A model generated the notes under the pieces. It saw only the letters and a program-made list of their open reading frames with translations, was not told the DNA's origin and did not search any database. 64,000 bases of DNA from Doryteuthis pealeii (taxonomy: Eukaryota; Mollusca; Cephalopoda; Myopsida; Loliginidae): positions 95,531,990-95,595,989 of the forward strand of contig CM042141.1 in assembly GCA_023376005.1 (NCBI GenBank), read 5' to 3'. The position numbers and the translations under genes were made by a program. Positions 45,630-57,185 of this stretch are shown piece after piece (the first letter of the stretch is position 1; each line of letters begins with the position of its first letter).

Positions 45630-46115
45630 TGTAACATCAAACATATGTTGACCCGACAGTAGCTTCAAACACAATGAACAAAACATGTCTTTGCGCATGA
45701 GGCTCACTGCAAGCTTCTGAGTGAAAAACTAAATTAACTGACAATTTAAAATGTCCATTTTTTCAACCAATTACAAACATTCACCCCAAAGCTTTTCGAA
45801 GCGGATTTCGATCCGAAACATATCTATAAAAGGGTCGACTGAAAGTCACGAAGGCAGTTGACTCTAGCACTGGTACACAGCGTCACTTATCGGGCAAGAT
45901 TAAAAAAACAACTGAACCTACCGACCCACGTCACACACAACCAAACACCCGACCAAGAAAAAGATGTTCACCCACTCACCTACTCACACCTCACCGAATA
46001 TAAGAAAAAATTATATCATTTCAAAATTTGCCAACTTTGTTTATTTAAAATAAACAAAATTAATCTAATTCTCTCGTTCGTTTTCTTTTGCTACCACACA
46101 CATTGTTGTTGTTAT
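45630..46115 (+). mobile_element. LTR-like element, relative of 15584-16064
   Basis: Starts TGTAACATCAAACATATG. It shares GTTGACCCGACAGTAGC and TTCAAACACAATGAAC with the other copy, has CTATAAAAGGGTCG as a TATA box at about 45825 and AAATAAACAAAATT as a poly(A) signal at about 46048. The 3' end near 46115 is approximate. Confidence 0.6.
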
Positions 46116-47374
46116 ATATCACCTTTTTTTTTTTTTAGATAAAAGTAGAATAGATACTGTAGAAATGGTACAGTATACTAAAAGGTATTAGATATAAGAA
46201 TGAATGAAAATTGCAAGGCTCGAATTCTAAGACTTAGGAAGCTGGCCCTTATTTCAAAGTAACTCGTAGAGAATCGAAAAGATCTTTTTTAAAAGGACCC
46301 CAAAGTGGTCAGGTTACTGCTTTCTATCGCGGTCAAAAGGTGTCGCATTCTTAGTAAGCCATGCACTAAGAAAAAATACGTATGAACCCCCAGCCCGCAA
46401 GGTGCTAACAAGGTAAATTATATTTCATTTTTCTTAAGATTTAGTTTAAATGAATTATTTATCGTAAATTATAATATAATTGAACCATTAAGTTATTTCT
46501 TCCAACGTCTCACACATAGTTTGTGCATTTAAGCTAAATAAGTTAGGTACCATAGAAACCCTTTTTAATGTAAATTTATTACATCTTGTAAATGAATAAG
46601 TTTGAATGTTTTATTTGTAATCCATATTAAACGTTTCCTGTTGATTTTAAAAATAGCCACGTGGTGGCATAGAACTTTAATAGAGGTTTATTTGTCTGTG
46701 TTCTTTTGTAAATGTCTTGCTTATGCGAATGTTTATTTCATTTGTCAGTTTTCACAGCTGCATTTGTCAGAATAAGATAAAGATTATTCGACACATATTT
46801 CACAGTTTTTAGTCCTTCATGCACAACAATAAAGTTTCAGGCTCAGGATTCGCACAAATGGTTCAAACAGACAAAACTCACACTAAAGCAAAACTTTAGA
46901 AAAAAAACTAACTCAACCGTAAACTAGTTAAGCCTGCTGCACATATTATCTGAAACAGGTGCCTAATTTAACCCTCACTAACAGAAGTCCTATAAACATG
47001 GACATATGATACAAGATCAAGTTTCCCTTTCAGATAGTTGCAGTTTTTTGTATATGAGACGTGCTGTAACCCACCAGGTAAACGAAGTCATGCGGTTTAA
47101 ACCCGAATACGTGGTTAGTTAACTATTTAATCACTGATATTGACAGCCGTTCATTTGCACATTATTTTACATTGATGAACGGACCTACATCGGAAGGATC
47201 ATACCCAACATTAAGGAACACCAAGAAACAACCAAAGGATTATACCCAACATTAAGGGATGCCAAGGAGCAACCAAAGGTTTCTACACTAAGGATCGTGC
47301 TCTGCTTAACACAAAGGATCTCCGCTGAGTAGTGCTCTTACTTGAAGCCAAAGGATGTCCACAAAAATCGTAAC
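46116..47374. other. No gene; a ~45-bp tandem duplication near 47195
   Basis: ATACCCAACATTAAGG with CAACCAAAGG is repeated at about 47200 and 47243. Otherwise unique-looking AT-rich DNA. Confidence 0.55.
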
Positions 47375-47830
47375 ACAGATGCTTCAGGTACAACCTCTCC
47401 GGCTCAGAGTGAATCTGGGAGTAATGGTCATGAAAGGGTACTCCACACTCCCCAGATCTCCCGAAATGGAGAGTCACATTTTTTGTTTGGTGTTTGTTTT
47501 TGTTTGTTTTTGTCTTTTTGTCTTTTTTTTTTACACACGGTCCTATCGCCTTTTAGAACATAAACATTTGATAAAAAGAGTTGGGATTTACCATAAGGGC
47601 AATAGGGTTGGAACAATCATGTACATGCTAAGGCTTGATGTGACCAGTCGATGGATCGAAGTGGCCCCTCTGACTGCCCATCTAGCCTAAGTAAAGACCA
47701 AAGTGGGGTTGCAAGTCATGGACCTCTTATCCACCAGGATTCCGTCCTTAAACATCACGGGTTGCCACCCATGATCAACAGGCATCCCTGTTGGGGAAGA
47801 GGTACAGTTGGCGTATTATACAACCCCAGG
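47375..47830 (+). repeat. Family B copy
   Basis: Contains the GGCTCAGAGTGAATCTGGGA block, TGATGTGACCAGTCG and CATCACGGGTTGCCACCC. Confidence 0.8.
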
Positions 47831-49295
47831 GCGACTTTTTCTGTGTATTACCGTTCAATATCAGAAACCGTGATATCAGTTGAAAAGTCTGTAATGTTTC
47901 ATAAGCTGTAGATTCTTGTTAGACCAGGTTTATGGAACAAAGAAAAAAAGATCGTATTCTAAAAATAGACAAAGCCAGACTGACCGACGCCAAAAAATTC
48001 AAAACTCCCGCGAACTAACGGACATAGGGAGAAGGAGAAGACAAAAGGTAGATGGCAGCAGAACGCTCAGAAAAGCAGTGACCAGCGAACAGGCAAGTCA
48101 CGAAAATCCTCCTCGAACTCGGTGAACTGAAAATGACAAGTAAGATTTAACACTATTAAGAATTTGTAAAAAGGGAAATTCATTAACCAAACCAAATCTT
48201 TGTAACTTGTTGTTCATTTGATACAATTTATAATACACATATAAAGGACAATATTTATTACGACTCAAACTTCTTTGTTATTATTTGTACTGTTTTGCTT
48301 GTTTCTTTAATGTTACAGTTCACATAAACATTACCTCCAACCAACATAAAAAAACATCTATTGTTCAAAGTGTAAACTGTAAATTTTGTCCATGTAGAAA
48401 TTTTGAAATGTGAACGATGAAAATAACTTCCAAAACATTATTATTAGTGTTGGCTCAGTAAAACGGTAATTCTGGTGAACATGTCCAAATAGGGTTATCT
48501 TCCCTTGCTGTGGTTCGTGCGCCGATAGGTGGCGAGAGTGTAGGCGGAAGCGGCAATTCTGAATCTGTCTCTTTCCTCTCAGGCCGGCCACGAGTAAACA
48601 TGGTCTAGGCGCCTGATACCTCTAAGCCTTAGACGGGGGCTCTGCCCTCCAACCAGCTACCAGTAAGTGACATTCCATACGACGCAAGTCGTACGCCTAT
48701 TTCCCCCATAATATGTTTATGTATCTGTTTTGTATATCTTTGCCTTGGATGCATTTTCTCCTTCGCCCACGGAATAAAAAGTCTGTTATCGTGTTATACC
48801 TTTGTCCGAGTGATTTATGTACACACTTGTACCCACATTGGGAGGTTACTCTAAGCTTTCCAACTCTAAATATAACTTCTTTACATGTTATATTAGCAAT
48901 CAAGATTTGCGAGTGATTTTCTTAATGTTTTGAAGCTGCCTATTTGTCTTCAGAACATTGCGTGCAAATAAAAGCGATTTTTCTCTTTCTATTTATAAGA
49001 ATACATACAGACAAAAATAAGAAAATAGAATGAGATACAACAAAGGTTATTGTGAGAAAGTGGATAGATTTAACAAAGCAAAGATAAGATGAGATATAAA
49101 AAGATTAATGATTAAAACTGAAGCCGTAAAAGAGACTTTCAGTCTGACAAATCAACAACAACAACAAAAGATTAAAGAATTTTGTTATTTTGTTACGAAT
49201 GACCTGTCATTCAATTTGACATTTTAAGCAGAAGTTTGGCTATTTTGGAAAGTGTGAAAAATCTGTTTACATGATTAATCTGAATATGAAGAAAG
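47831..49295. other. No gene; possible degraded LTR at 48420-48900
   Basis: A relatively GC-rich block with GGAATAAAAAGTCTG as a possible poly(A) signal at about 48770. No paired termini or target duplication could be fixed. Confidence 0.4.
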
Positions 49296-49768
49296 CAACG
49301 ATTTTAACAGATGATTTCTGTTCTTCATTTGTAAAATAGATGATTCTTCTATAACTGATATACAAACCTGATATCTTTATATTCATTGACTGGACTCCCC
49401 TCCCCTGTGAGTGTAATCTGTTGTGCTACAAGATCTGTTCCAAGGGACGGATGGCACGAGAGAGTCAAAGGAATGCTTTTAACTGATGATTTCTGTTCTT
49501 CTGATTGATAAAATAGATGATTCTTCTATAAATGATATACAAATCTGATATCTTTGTTACATTCATTGACTGGACGCCCCCCCCCACGCTGCGTGAGTGA
49601 TCCGTTGTGCTACAATGCATGTTTCGAGTATATCAAGACTAAAGGTGTATACAAACCTGATATCTTTTTTATATTCACACTCATTCACTGGACTCATTCT
49701 GTGTGAGTAATCTGTAGTTCTACAAGATGTGTTTCAAGGGACGGATGGCAAAAGAGAGTCAAAGGATA
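49296..49768 (+). repeat. Tandem repeat, ~180-bp unit, three diverged copies
   Basis: Units share GATGATTTCTGTTCTTC, ATACAAACCTGATATCTTT, CATTGACTGGAC, and AAGGGACGGATGGCA with AGAGAGTCAAAGGA. Copies start near 49300, 49475 and 49645. The third lacks its start. Confidence 0.85.
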
Positions 49769-51530
49769 TATTAACCCTTGTTAGGTCAATATCAAGGAGT
49801 GATGTCATGAAGCTCCATCAAAAATGTAATCTGTTTTTCAAAAAAGTTGTATTTACCAAGATAGAAATCAACAATGAATGAAGCATTAATTTTTTTTGAA
49901 AAGTCCCCTTGGCATTCAGTACACTTATTCCAGTGAGTTTTTCTTTGGTAAGAGCACCTCTGAATCTCCTCTTTTGATATTGTGTGAAACTGCATCATCG
50001 TATTTCTTTTGCTGTCCTCCACATCTTGATCTAAATTTTCAGTTGAGGAAACAAGAGAATGTTGCTGGAGATTTGATTAGTTTTGTTCAAATTAAAGTCT
50101 AGACATCATCACTTTATTATATAAGTTGCTCAGCTTTGGTTTTTAATGAGTGATGTTACGGAGCTTCTTTAAAAATGTAATCTGTTGCACTACAAGGTAT
50201 GTTCAAAGAAAAAATGACATTGTATCACATCCTGCTCAGGCAGGGTTGGTAGATACATACATGCTGCAAACTAGTACGTTCCAAAATATTGCAAAACTTT
50301 TTACTCATCCTATTAGTTATAATATATTTTCTCAGAAAATCAGACAAATATCACTTATTTTATTAAAACTGATAAAGTAGCCAGAATAAGGACATAAAAA
50401 GTCCCTTGCGTCTTTGAAAAACTTAAATTACCAATTAATCTATACATATTTAAAGGGCAGTTGATGTGTATATATGTATGTATGTATGTGCGGATGAAAG
50501 TAGGAAAATAAAATAATTAACGACAAAGTAAATATATATACACATCAAATATCACTGGTTCTTGCTTTTTGTGCAAAAAATTATGAAGATTTGATTTATA
50601 TTTGAAGATGTTTAAAAATTAAAATATACATAGAAATAGCATTGAAATTCTACTCTCAAATTCTAATCTCAAAAGTAAACAAATCAATACAGCAGGGGTT
50701 TTTTTAACACCCCCTTACCCAGTTGACGCTGGCTAGCTGCTTCTAGTCTTTATGAAGTTCAAAGTACTTTTGCGTTATTCAACAATTCTTGATATTCTTG
50801 TTATTCAGCAAAGGAATTATAACCATTCCTTGTTTATCTTTGTTTTATTTCCCACAAATCTTGTAAGAATTCAAATATTTCTTTTAAGGAAACAAAACAT
50901 TTATGATTTATTGTAATTCTGAATTTATTTCGTTTTGTGCAAACTCAAAAGTTTTTCTTAGAATTCCTCATATCACAGTTAAGTAGGATGGACATATAAA
51001 TATTTTTTCAGCTACCATTGTTGTGTGCTGACTTATTACTTTTAAGCGGAAGGAAAAAGGACAAACATTTACTCCATTATTCAACATATACAACGCAAAT
51101 GCTCACTGTTTTTCATTTCTGTTTATTTCTTTTTTTAAAGTTAAAAACTAAGAAGTTATTGATGAAAACATTTCAAATGTAAAAAAAGAAAAGAAAATTG
51201 AAATGGCATTTCTTTTAAACAACACTGTTCATAAATTATTATTGATTTTTGCTCAGTTGAGAATCGCAGCCTCTTTCTGATTTGATTTTCCATTATAAGG
51301 ATATGATATGACTAATAATCATTTAACATGGAGGCCAACGAGATTTAGTGCAACTTTAAAAGCCAATCTACAACACTCTAAATTAGATGGATAAATTCAC
51401 TGAATATCTGAATTTACAAGATGGGATCAAAAAAGGATCAAGAATGTATTTTCTAATTCTAAAATATTGCATAGAAAATTCAAACAAAGACTACTGCACA
51501 GAAGAGCAACTTTATATATATATATATATA
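49769..51530. other. No gene; old repeat fragments
   Basis: 49845-49890 resembles the inner part of the mariner-like element at 26864 (inverse). 49800 and 50150 share GTGATGT..GGAGCT-type segments. 50705-50745 is an inverse CGTCGCCTGGGTAG-family piece. Confidence 0.5.
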
Positions 51531-51597
51531 AAAGTAAAGTCGACGGGGTGGCCTAAAGTCGGTATCAGCCAGACAGCGAGGGAGTCTATCCCCTTTT

Positions 51598-51600
<3 letters not shown>
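51531..51600 (-). repeat. SINE family T, 3' end only, inside (TA)n
   Basis: AAAAGTAAAGTCGACGGGGT to CCCCTTTTCA, flanked by TA runs at 51513-51530 and 51600-51644. Confidence 0.85.
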
Positions 51601-51646
<46 letters not shown>

Positions 51647-51782
51647 TGATTAATATTGAAAGATTTTGGTATTTGGATAGGATGAGACATGAGAACTTAA
51701 AATAAAAATTCTGATGAAGCTTCATTAATACACAGAATGAAATTGACATGCCGTAAAGTCAAACAAACCGAACCAAATCAAA

Positions 51783-51930
51783 CTGATTTGAATTCAGAGT
51801 TTTCCTTTTCTTTTGCCATACCCAGAGTAATGGGTCCAGTCTGCCCTGCTATTTCCCCATGTGTATTAACGCTATGAGAAATGCAAACAGCCTCATCCAG
51901 CATTTGAACTCGGGTTGCTGGCTGTATTTC
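51783..51930 (-). repeat. SINE family A, internally deleted
   Basis: Body start GATTTGAATTCAGAGTTTTC, then a jump at about 51860 to GTGTATTAACGC and the head GGATGAGG region. Confidence 0.75.
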
Positions 51931-52967
51931 CCTAGTATCATATAGATCAATTTCCTCATTTTTGTTGTTTTTGTCACATTATTTTGTTTGATTAACTTTT
52001 CAACCTTCGTTTATTCCATAAATAGATTTGTACTCCTACATTCTGTGTAGAATATCCAAACAAAATTATCAAATAAATAAAACAAACCTTTTCCAAAAAT
52101 CATGTTCTGATCTTTGATTTCCAATTTGAAACAAATCTGGCATTAAATAACAGACTAAGAGTTTGACAGACGGTTAAAGCAAACCAATCAACTTTCTTGA
52201 GATTTTCTCTTTTGTTTGGTAACTTTCCAATGCAAAATAATCCAAGGAATCAAAGTTCTAGTTTTCTGGAAATCAAGAATTCAATCTCAACGTTTGATAC
52301 TAAAGTCATATTACATTATCATCCATAAATAAATACAGGCCTAAAAGTTTTTAGGTTATCCCAAAGAGAATAATCTAACACAGAATATCCGGTAAGGAAA
52401 AAGACAAGTTAATTAATACAATATAACATTTAATTATACAACATACAAAAAAGGAAACCAAGTTCCAATTGCCAAATCACAAAAGAGTTACAAGATGCTT
52501 GAGAACATAAAGAAAGGTGTAAACAACAAATAGGTGGGAACAAGGACAGGCTGAGGATGCAAAAATATATATTTTACTTTCAACATCACTAAAAAAAAGG
52601 GGGGATTCTAAGGTTTGCCTTGTCACATAACCAAAACAGACACCTGACATGGAAGAGCCCCTCCTTAATGAAAAAGGGAGACAATTCTATTTTGTCTCCC
52701 AATATAGTGAAAGAGTTCCTGAAGTAGAAATTACACCTGCAGAAGATGTGAGAATTTATTGCTGAGCGTTAAAATAAAAAAGGAATTCAATTCAATGTGC
52801 CAAATCACTATAATGTGATTTTCCCTGCTGCAATCTTGTAAAATCATCTAAACTAGCTAAATATACATTTCATGTAGATTCATGGTAATACAAGTCAACA
52901 TCAAAACTTCCACCATCATCCTTAGTGCATACAAATACAAATACATATAAATTCTATACGAATACAA

Positions 52968-53004
<37 letters not shown>

Positions 53005-53009
53005 TATAT
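51931..53009. other. No recognised gene
   Basis: Single-copy-looking sequence with a short (TA)n(CA)n run at 52970-53003. Confidence 0.5.
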
Positions 53010-53415
53010 ATATGTGGGAGATTATGTGCTTAATTAAAGTCATACCTAATTTTGTTAATTAATTAATTATAACTAAATGAATTAGGCGTGCATATCGGTT
53101 TAAATGTAAAGCGTAAACAAATCGAGAAAAAGTCATCTCTGTATGTACATTTCAGCCCATTAGGCCTCATCAGCAGAGCTATAGACAGGGCAGTGCTTTG
53201 TGCATGATTCGAACCCTACCTGTCAGGCTGACATTCTAACCACTACACTAGCTGGTTCCCCAAATTTATTTTAAACTGGTATGTCAGCCTGACAGGTAGG
53301 GTTCGAATCATGCACAAAGCACTGCCCTGTCTATAGCTCTGCTGATTCATTTAGTTATAATTAATTAATTAACAAAATTAGGTATGACTTTAATTAAGCA
53401 CATAATCTCCACAAA
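53010..53415. mobile_element. Head-to-head inverted pair of tRNA-like / hammerhead elements
   Basis: Outer arms (53013-53080 and 53344-53413, sharing GATTATGTGCTTAATTAAAG) and inner arms (53170-53233 and 53284-53345) are inverted. The left, minus-strand member is complete: tRNA-like head (box A 53240-53250, box B GGTTCGAATCA 53205-53215), hammerhead (53137-53178), body and AT-rich tail. The right, plus-strand member has the same head but lost about 90 bp from inside the hammerhead core to the body. A third partial copy lies at 63865-64000. Confidence 0.8.
53137..53178 (-). ncRNA. Hammerhead ribozyme downstream of a tRNA-like promoter
   Basis: Stem I CTCTG (53174-53178) pairs with CAGAG (53137-53141). 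Core CTGATGA is at 53167-53173. Stem II GGCC/GGCT has loop TAATG, then GAAA (53150-53153). Stem III is the self-complementary AUGUACAU, and the cleavage-site base is A at 53142. Every invariant core base is present. It starts 26 nt downstream of a tRNA-like box B, nearly the same spacing as at 10458. Short palindromic stem III suggests dimeric action. Confidence 0.8.
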
Positions 53416-53474
53416 TTATCGGCCTTCGCCATTTTCAAACACACTGTTTGACTACTTCATATATATATATATAC

Positions 53475-53599
53475 ATGATGTATCAAAGATTTTTTGTACT
53501 TTTTGACACACCTTGTATTCTGAAAAAAATTAACGTTCCATTCATTCTTCATTTCTGTCTTGGTAAATACAGCTTCAATCTCAATACTTTTTTGACACA

Positions 53600-53605
<6 letters not shown>
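53475..53605. mobile_element. Mariner-like short element
   Basis: TGTACTTTTTGACACACCTT, the TTCTGAAAAAAATTAACGTT unit, and a final TTTTTTGACACACATTG before (TA)n at 53605-53662. Same family as 26864 and 41153. Confidence 0.7.
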
Positions 53606-53662
<57 letters not shown>

Positions 53663-53665
<3 letters not shown>

Positions 53666-54574
53666 CTCAGGAGAGATCAATGAATGTCAATTAAGTTAAG
53701 TAGCAATGAACTGGTTCAATAATTAATTGGGTGCATCTCTTGTTTTCTATATCCTCAAATCAACCTTTGAAAAAAGAGAACATATAGAATATTAATACAA
53801 AATTCATCTGAAAAAAATGAGTCTAAAAACCTGAAAAAAATCTAAAGACCTATTCAGATTGAGATGCTTATTAATAAAAAAACAAATTCTGTATTAAATG
53901 ACCCAAAAAGTCTTGATATGCCATAAAACAAAACAGCAAAACCAAACAAAATTAATAACAGTTATAATGTCTGATGAAAAATAACATTTATAGACTAGGA
54001 TTAATTCTTTGAATAGTAAAAAGTTTATATCACTATCGCAAAAACACATAAACAGTTTATCTTCATTGTTATTCACATGAGAACATCTGAGGTTGTTCCT
54101 CAATTCAGACTAACATATGAAAACAATAGTAAATTTCAGAGGTGTCTATGTACAATGTATGTATGAGGTATGTGTGTCTCAACTGTCTTGTAGGCAAATT
54201 GGAATAAAAATAAACTATTACTTAGCAATTCTAATCATTTGAATTGCATCATAACATTTAAGTCATGTAGAAGAATTTCCCGCAAGACCATAAAATCTGA
54301 CTTTTAAAAGTTCTAAATAAATGAATTAAAATGCTATAATTTGTTTAATAGTGGGAGTGCAAATAAATTGCCATTGGACATTTGCCTTCTTTTGTCTTGG
54401 AAGCTAAAATTACCAAAGATAAATAAAAATACATATCTCTTAAGAAAAATGAAAAGAAAAATATCTCCCAAACCAGCAGGTAATAATGCATTTTATTTTG
54501 CACAGTCTCCAGAAAATAAAAATCAGTGTACATGTTGGTCCGAAAGTATTGCCATCCCCTGAGTATTTTTTAGT
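53663..54574. other. Degraded 5S SINE and unclassified sequence
   Basis: 53688-53745 keeps TTAAGTTAAGTAGCAATGA and TTGGGTGC of the 5S part. A SINE tail with ATTAAATGACCC lies at 53883-53940. The rest has no signal. Confidence 0.5.
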
Positions 54575-54906
54575 AAAATAATTATATAGTACAATCCAAA
54601 TTCTTGAAAATAATCTAATTTTCAAAGATTTTTTAGAGTAAAATAATTATATAACACAACCTGAAATTCTAGAAAATAATTTAATTTTTAAAGATTTTTA
54701 GAGGTAAAATAATTATATAGCTCAACCAGAAATTCTAGAAAATAATTTAATTTTTAAAGATTTTTAGAGGTAAAATAATTGTATAGCACAACCAGAAATT
54801 CTAGAAAATAATTTAATTTTTAAAGATTTTTAGAGGTAAAATAATTGTATAGCACAACCAGAAATTCTAGAAAATAATTTAATTTTTAAAGATTTTTTAA
54901 AGGTAA
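54575..54906. repeat. Tandem repeat, 66 bp x 5
   Basis: Units of TTCTAGAAAATAATTTAAT, TTTTAAAGATTTTTAGAGG and TAAAATAATTATATAGC. The first copy is the most diverged and the central ones are nearly identical. Confidence 0.93.
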
Positions 54907-55079
54907 ACTTATATATCATATCATTAAAAAAAAACAATAATGAAAGTTAAAACAATATGTAGAAGTGACAAGTATTTGTATGTCTCTGAATCTTCACTAT
55001 CATCTAAAATTGTTGGCAAAAAGAAAATCTGTCAGCTTTATTAATTACTGAGTCAGAAGAATTATACTAACTAGCACTG

Positions 55080-55515
55080 TTTTATTCATTCTTGATGGAT
55101 ATTCAAAAAAAATGTTTAACTCATTTTTTTAATTCCTTTTTTCTATGGGACCCTAAAAAGTACTAATGCTACGGGTCAGTTTAGATGCAGTTTAACATCC
55201 TACCCAGGACACTACCTAGGCATGTGAACTGGTCTAATAATTTAAGAGGCTTACTATTCAGTGTGAACTACATCTGGTGGTGAGATACCGATTCTGAAGT
55301 GTGTGGAGTAGCCCTTCATTGCCATTACATCCAGGTTGGAGTGGTAGTCCCTGTTAGGGTGACATCTATGACTTAAATAGATCAAATAATGAGTTTTTTT
55401 TAAATAAGTTTAAAAAATAAATTGAATACACAACAAGAAGGAATAAATAAAACAAAAATGACTTTGGCATAAAATAACCCAAATGGTTGACAAGCCATAA
55501 AATCCAACCAAACTT
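55080..55515. repeat. Family B, rearranged copy
   Basis: Starts with a plus-strand fragment (ATTCATTCTTGATGGATATT), then switches near 55260 to a minus-strand copy ending GGTTGACAAGCCATAAAATC. Internal inversion or two insertions. Confidence 0.7.
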
Positions 55516-55744
55516 ATGCGTACATTGACATAACTTTCTGTAGATGAGATATTACTACCTAGGTATGTGAACTGGTTTACTAATTTTATAGGCTTACTAT
55601 CTAGTGGTTGAGATGCCTCAATCTTCTTTAAAACATATAAATTTAGTCTTTCTAAGCTGATAAAATTCTAAATAAATTAATTTTTTTTTAATAAAATTAA
55701 ATTGAAATAGATCACTAAGAAGACCTAAGTCTATTCTAATAGTG

Positions 55745-55988
55745 ACCACCCCAAGCAGAGATTTAAGAGGTTTGAATTCAGAGTTTTCCTTCTCTTACTG
55801 GTTGCCTAACCAAGATTAAAGAGCCCAGTCGGCCCTACTATCTACCCATAGATGGAGGGAGAATAGTTGGATTCATACCTTTCCCAAGTGTATTAGTGCT
55901 ATGTGAACTGTGATTTCATCCAGGAATTGAACTCGGGTCAACAAGTCCATTTCCTACGACTCTGACCAATACACGACCATGCTTCCCT
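55745..55988 (-). repeat. SINE family A
   Basis: AAGCAGAGATTTAAGAGGTT to the head, where GTCGTAGGAAATGG is kept but box A is rearranged. Confidence 0.82.
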
Positions 55989-56336
55989 GATAATATTTGG
56001 TCTTCTTTAAAATGCAATTTTCTAAATAGCAATGTTTTTCTACAGAAACACAGAACAGATAGTCACATTTTTAGTCTTTCTGGTTTATGCATTAATTTAA
56101 TAGAACACCAATTTCCAATAAACAGTAATATATATGTAATATATATATGTACTTATATATATATGTACTTGATGCCTCTTTAAAACACTTAGTAGCACAC
56201 AAATGATTATTTTATCATGAACTGCTAAAAGTGAATTTCAACTTAAGGAAATCAAATTATCACAGACAGAAGGATGGGTTTTTTTTCTGCTTTAATAGTT
56301 GCCAATATATTTATGTATTTATAAAATGTATAATAC

Positions 56337-56874
56337 TATATAGTGAGTGAGTGAGTGTAAAGTAACTCCCTTTCTTATTTCAAAAATCTTATGATTTATT
56401 TCTGAATCATTATATTTACAAAAAATGAGTATGAGAAGAAACACATAACATGGAGTTTTATTCAGAATTCACCTCCAGCCTACTCAAGCTGCTCAGGAAT
56501 TGTATCAACTGATCTTCCCAGGAACTCTTGTGGAATGGTAGAAATAAATTCTTGTGTTTGTCATTCAAGTTCTTCCAAAGTCATTGGTTCGTAGAGTAGA
56601 CTTGCTTCTTCAATTAACCCCAAAGAAAAAAGACACAGGGTGTTAAATCAGGGCTTCTGGCTGGCCATTCATGCAGACCACGCCTATCCATCCATCTCCC
56701 GGGGAAATGGTGATTCAGCCATTCACGAACAACAATAGCAAATTATGGAGGAGCACCAACAAGAGAAACATTGATTTAATAGCCATATATTAAGGAATTG
56801 AGAAAATGTAATTGCATATAAAAGAATTAGAAACAGTTTAATATAAGGAGTTACTTTTCAATCACCTTGTATAT
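56337..56874. mobile_element. Internally deleted Tc1/mariner-type transposon
   Basis: Left end GTGAGTGTAAAGTAACTCCC and right end GGAGTTACTTTTCAATCACC are inverse termini flanked by TA-rich DNA. The element is only ~540 bp and retains just the C-terminal end of its transposase. Confidence 0.7.
56465..56765 (-). pseudogene. Tc1/mariner-superfamily transposase, C-terminal fragment
   Basis: Minus-strand translation reads GRWMDRRGLHEWPARSPDLT, then PCVFFLWG and a stop. It continues as LKKQVYSTNQ, stop, LWKNLNDKHK and WEDQLIQFLSSLSRLE. WPARSPDLTP carries the third catalytic acid of the DDE/D triad (the D of SPD). The Asp usually following PC is Val here. Two in-frame stops and no catalytic domain start, so dead. 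Confidence 0.85.
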
Positions 56875-56991
56875 GTATTAAACAAAACGAACATCTTGTG
56901 TCTGACAAGTTTCTTTTCAATCCTTTCAGTTTTCAGGCCAATTTTTTAATATCAGGGTGAAAGCTGTTGGTTAGAACACCAAAATCTTTAT

Positions 56992-57031
56992 CCCCAGTAC
57001 TTTCAGCACTTCAAAGTGCCATCTTCAGGGG
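56992..57031 (-). ncRNA. Hammerhead-like ribozyme, cleavage base mutated
   Basis: Core CTGAAGA is at 57022-57028. A long stem II (GGCACTT against AAGTGCT) precedes GAAA at 57001-57004. Stem III is the self-complementary AGUACU. Stem I is only CCC/GGG. The base at the cleavage site (56995) is G, which hammerheads do not cut. The fold is otherwise complete. Confidence 0.55.
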
Positions 57032-57133
57032 TGGATGTAATTGAGTGTGTACCTGATTCTATTTAAACATGGAATGTGGTTAAACGATCATGTAGTAGTG
57101 GAGAGTAAATAGGAGGGGAACTCACAGAAATTA

Positions 57134-57138
<5 letters not shown>

Positions 57139-57182
<44 letters not shown>
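57139..57182 (+). repeat. (GT)n microsatellite
   Basis: About 22 GT units, giving poly-Cys/Val frames. Confidence 0.97.

Positions 57183-57185
<3 letters not shown>

Noticed and set aside
48420..48900. A third solo LTR
   Set aside because: GC content and AATAAA are suggestive, but I could not find TG...CA termini with a target duplication.
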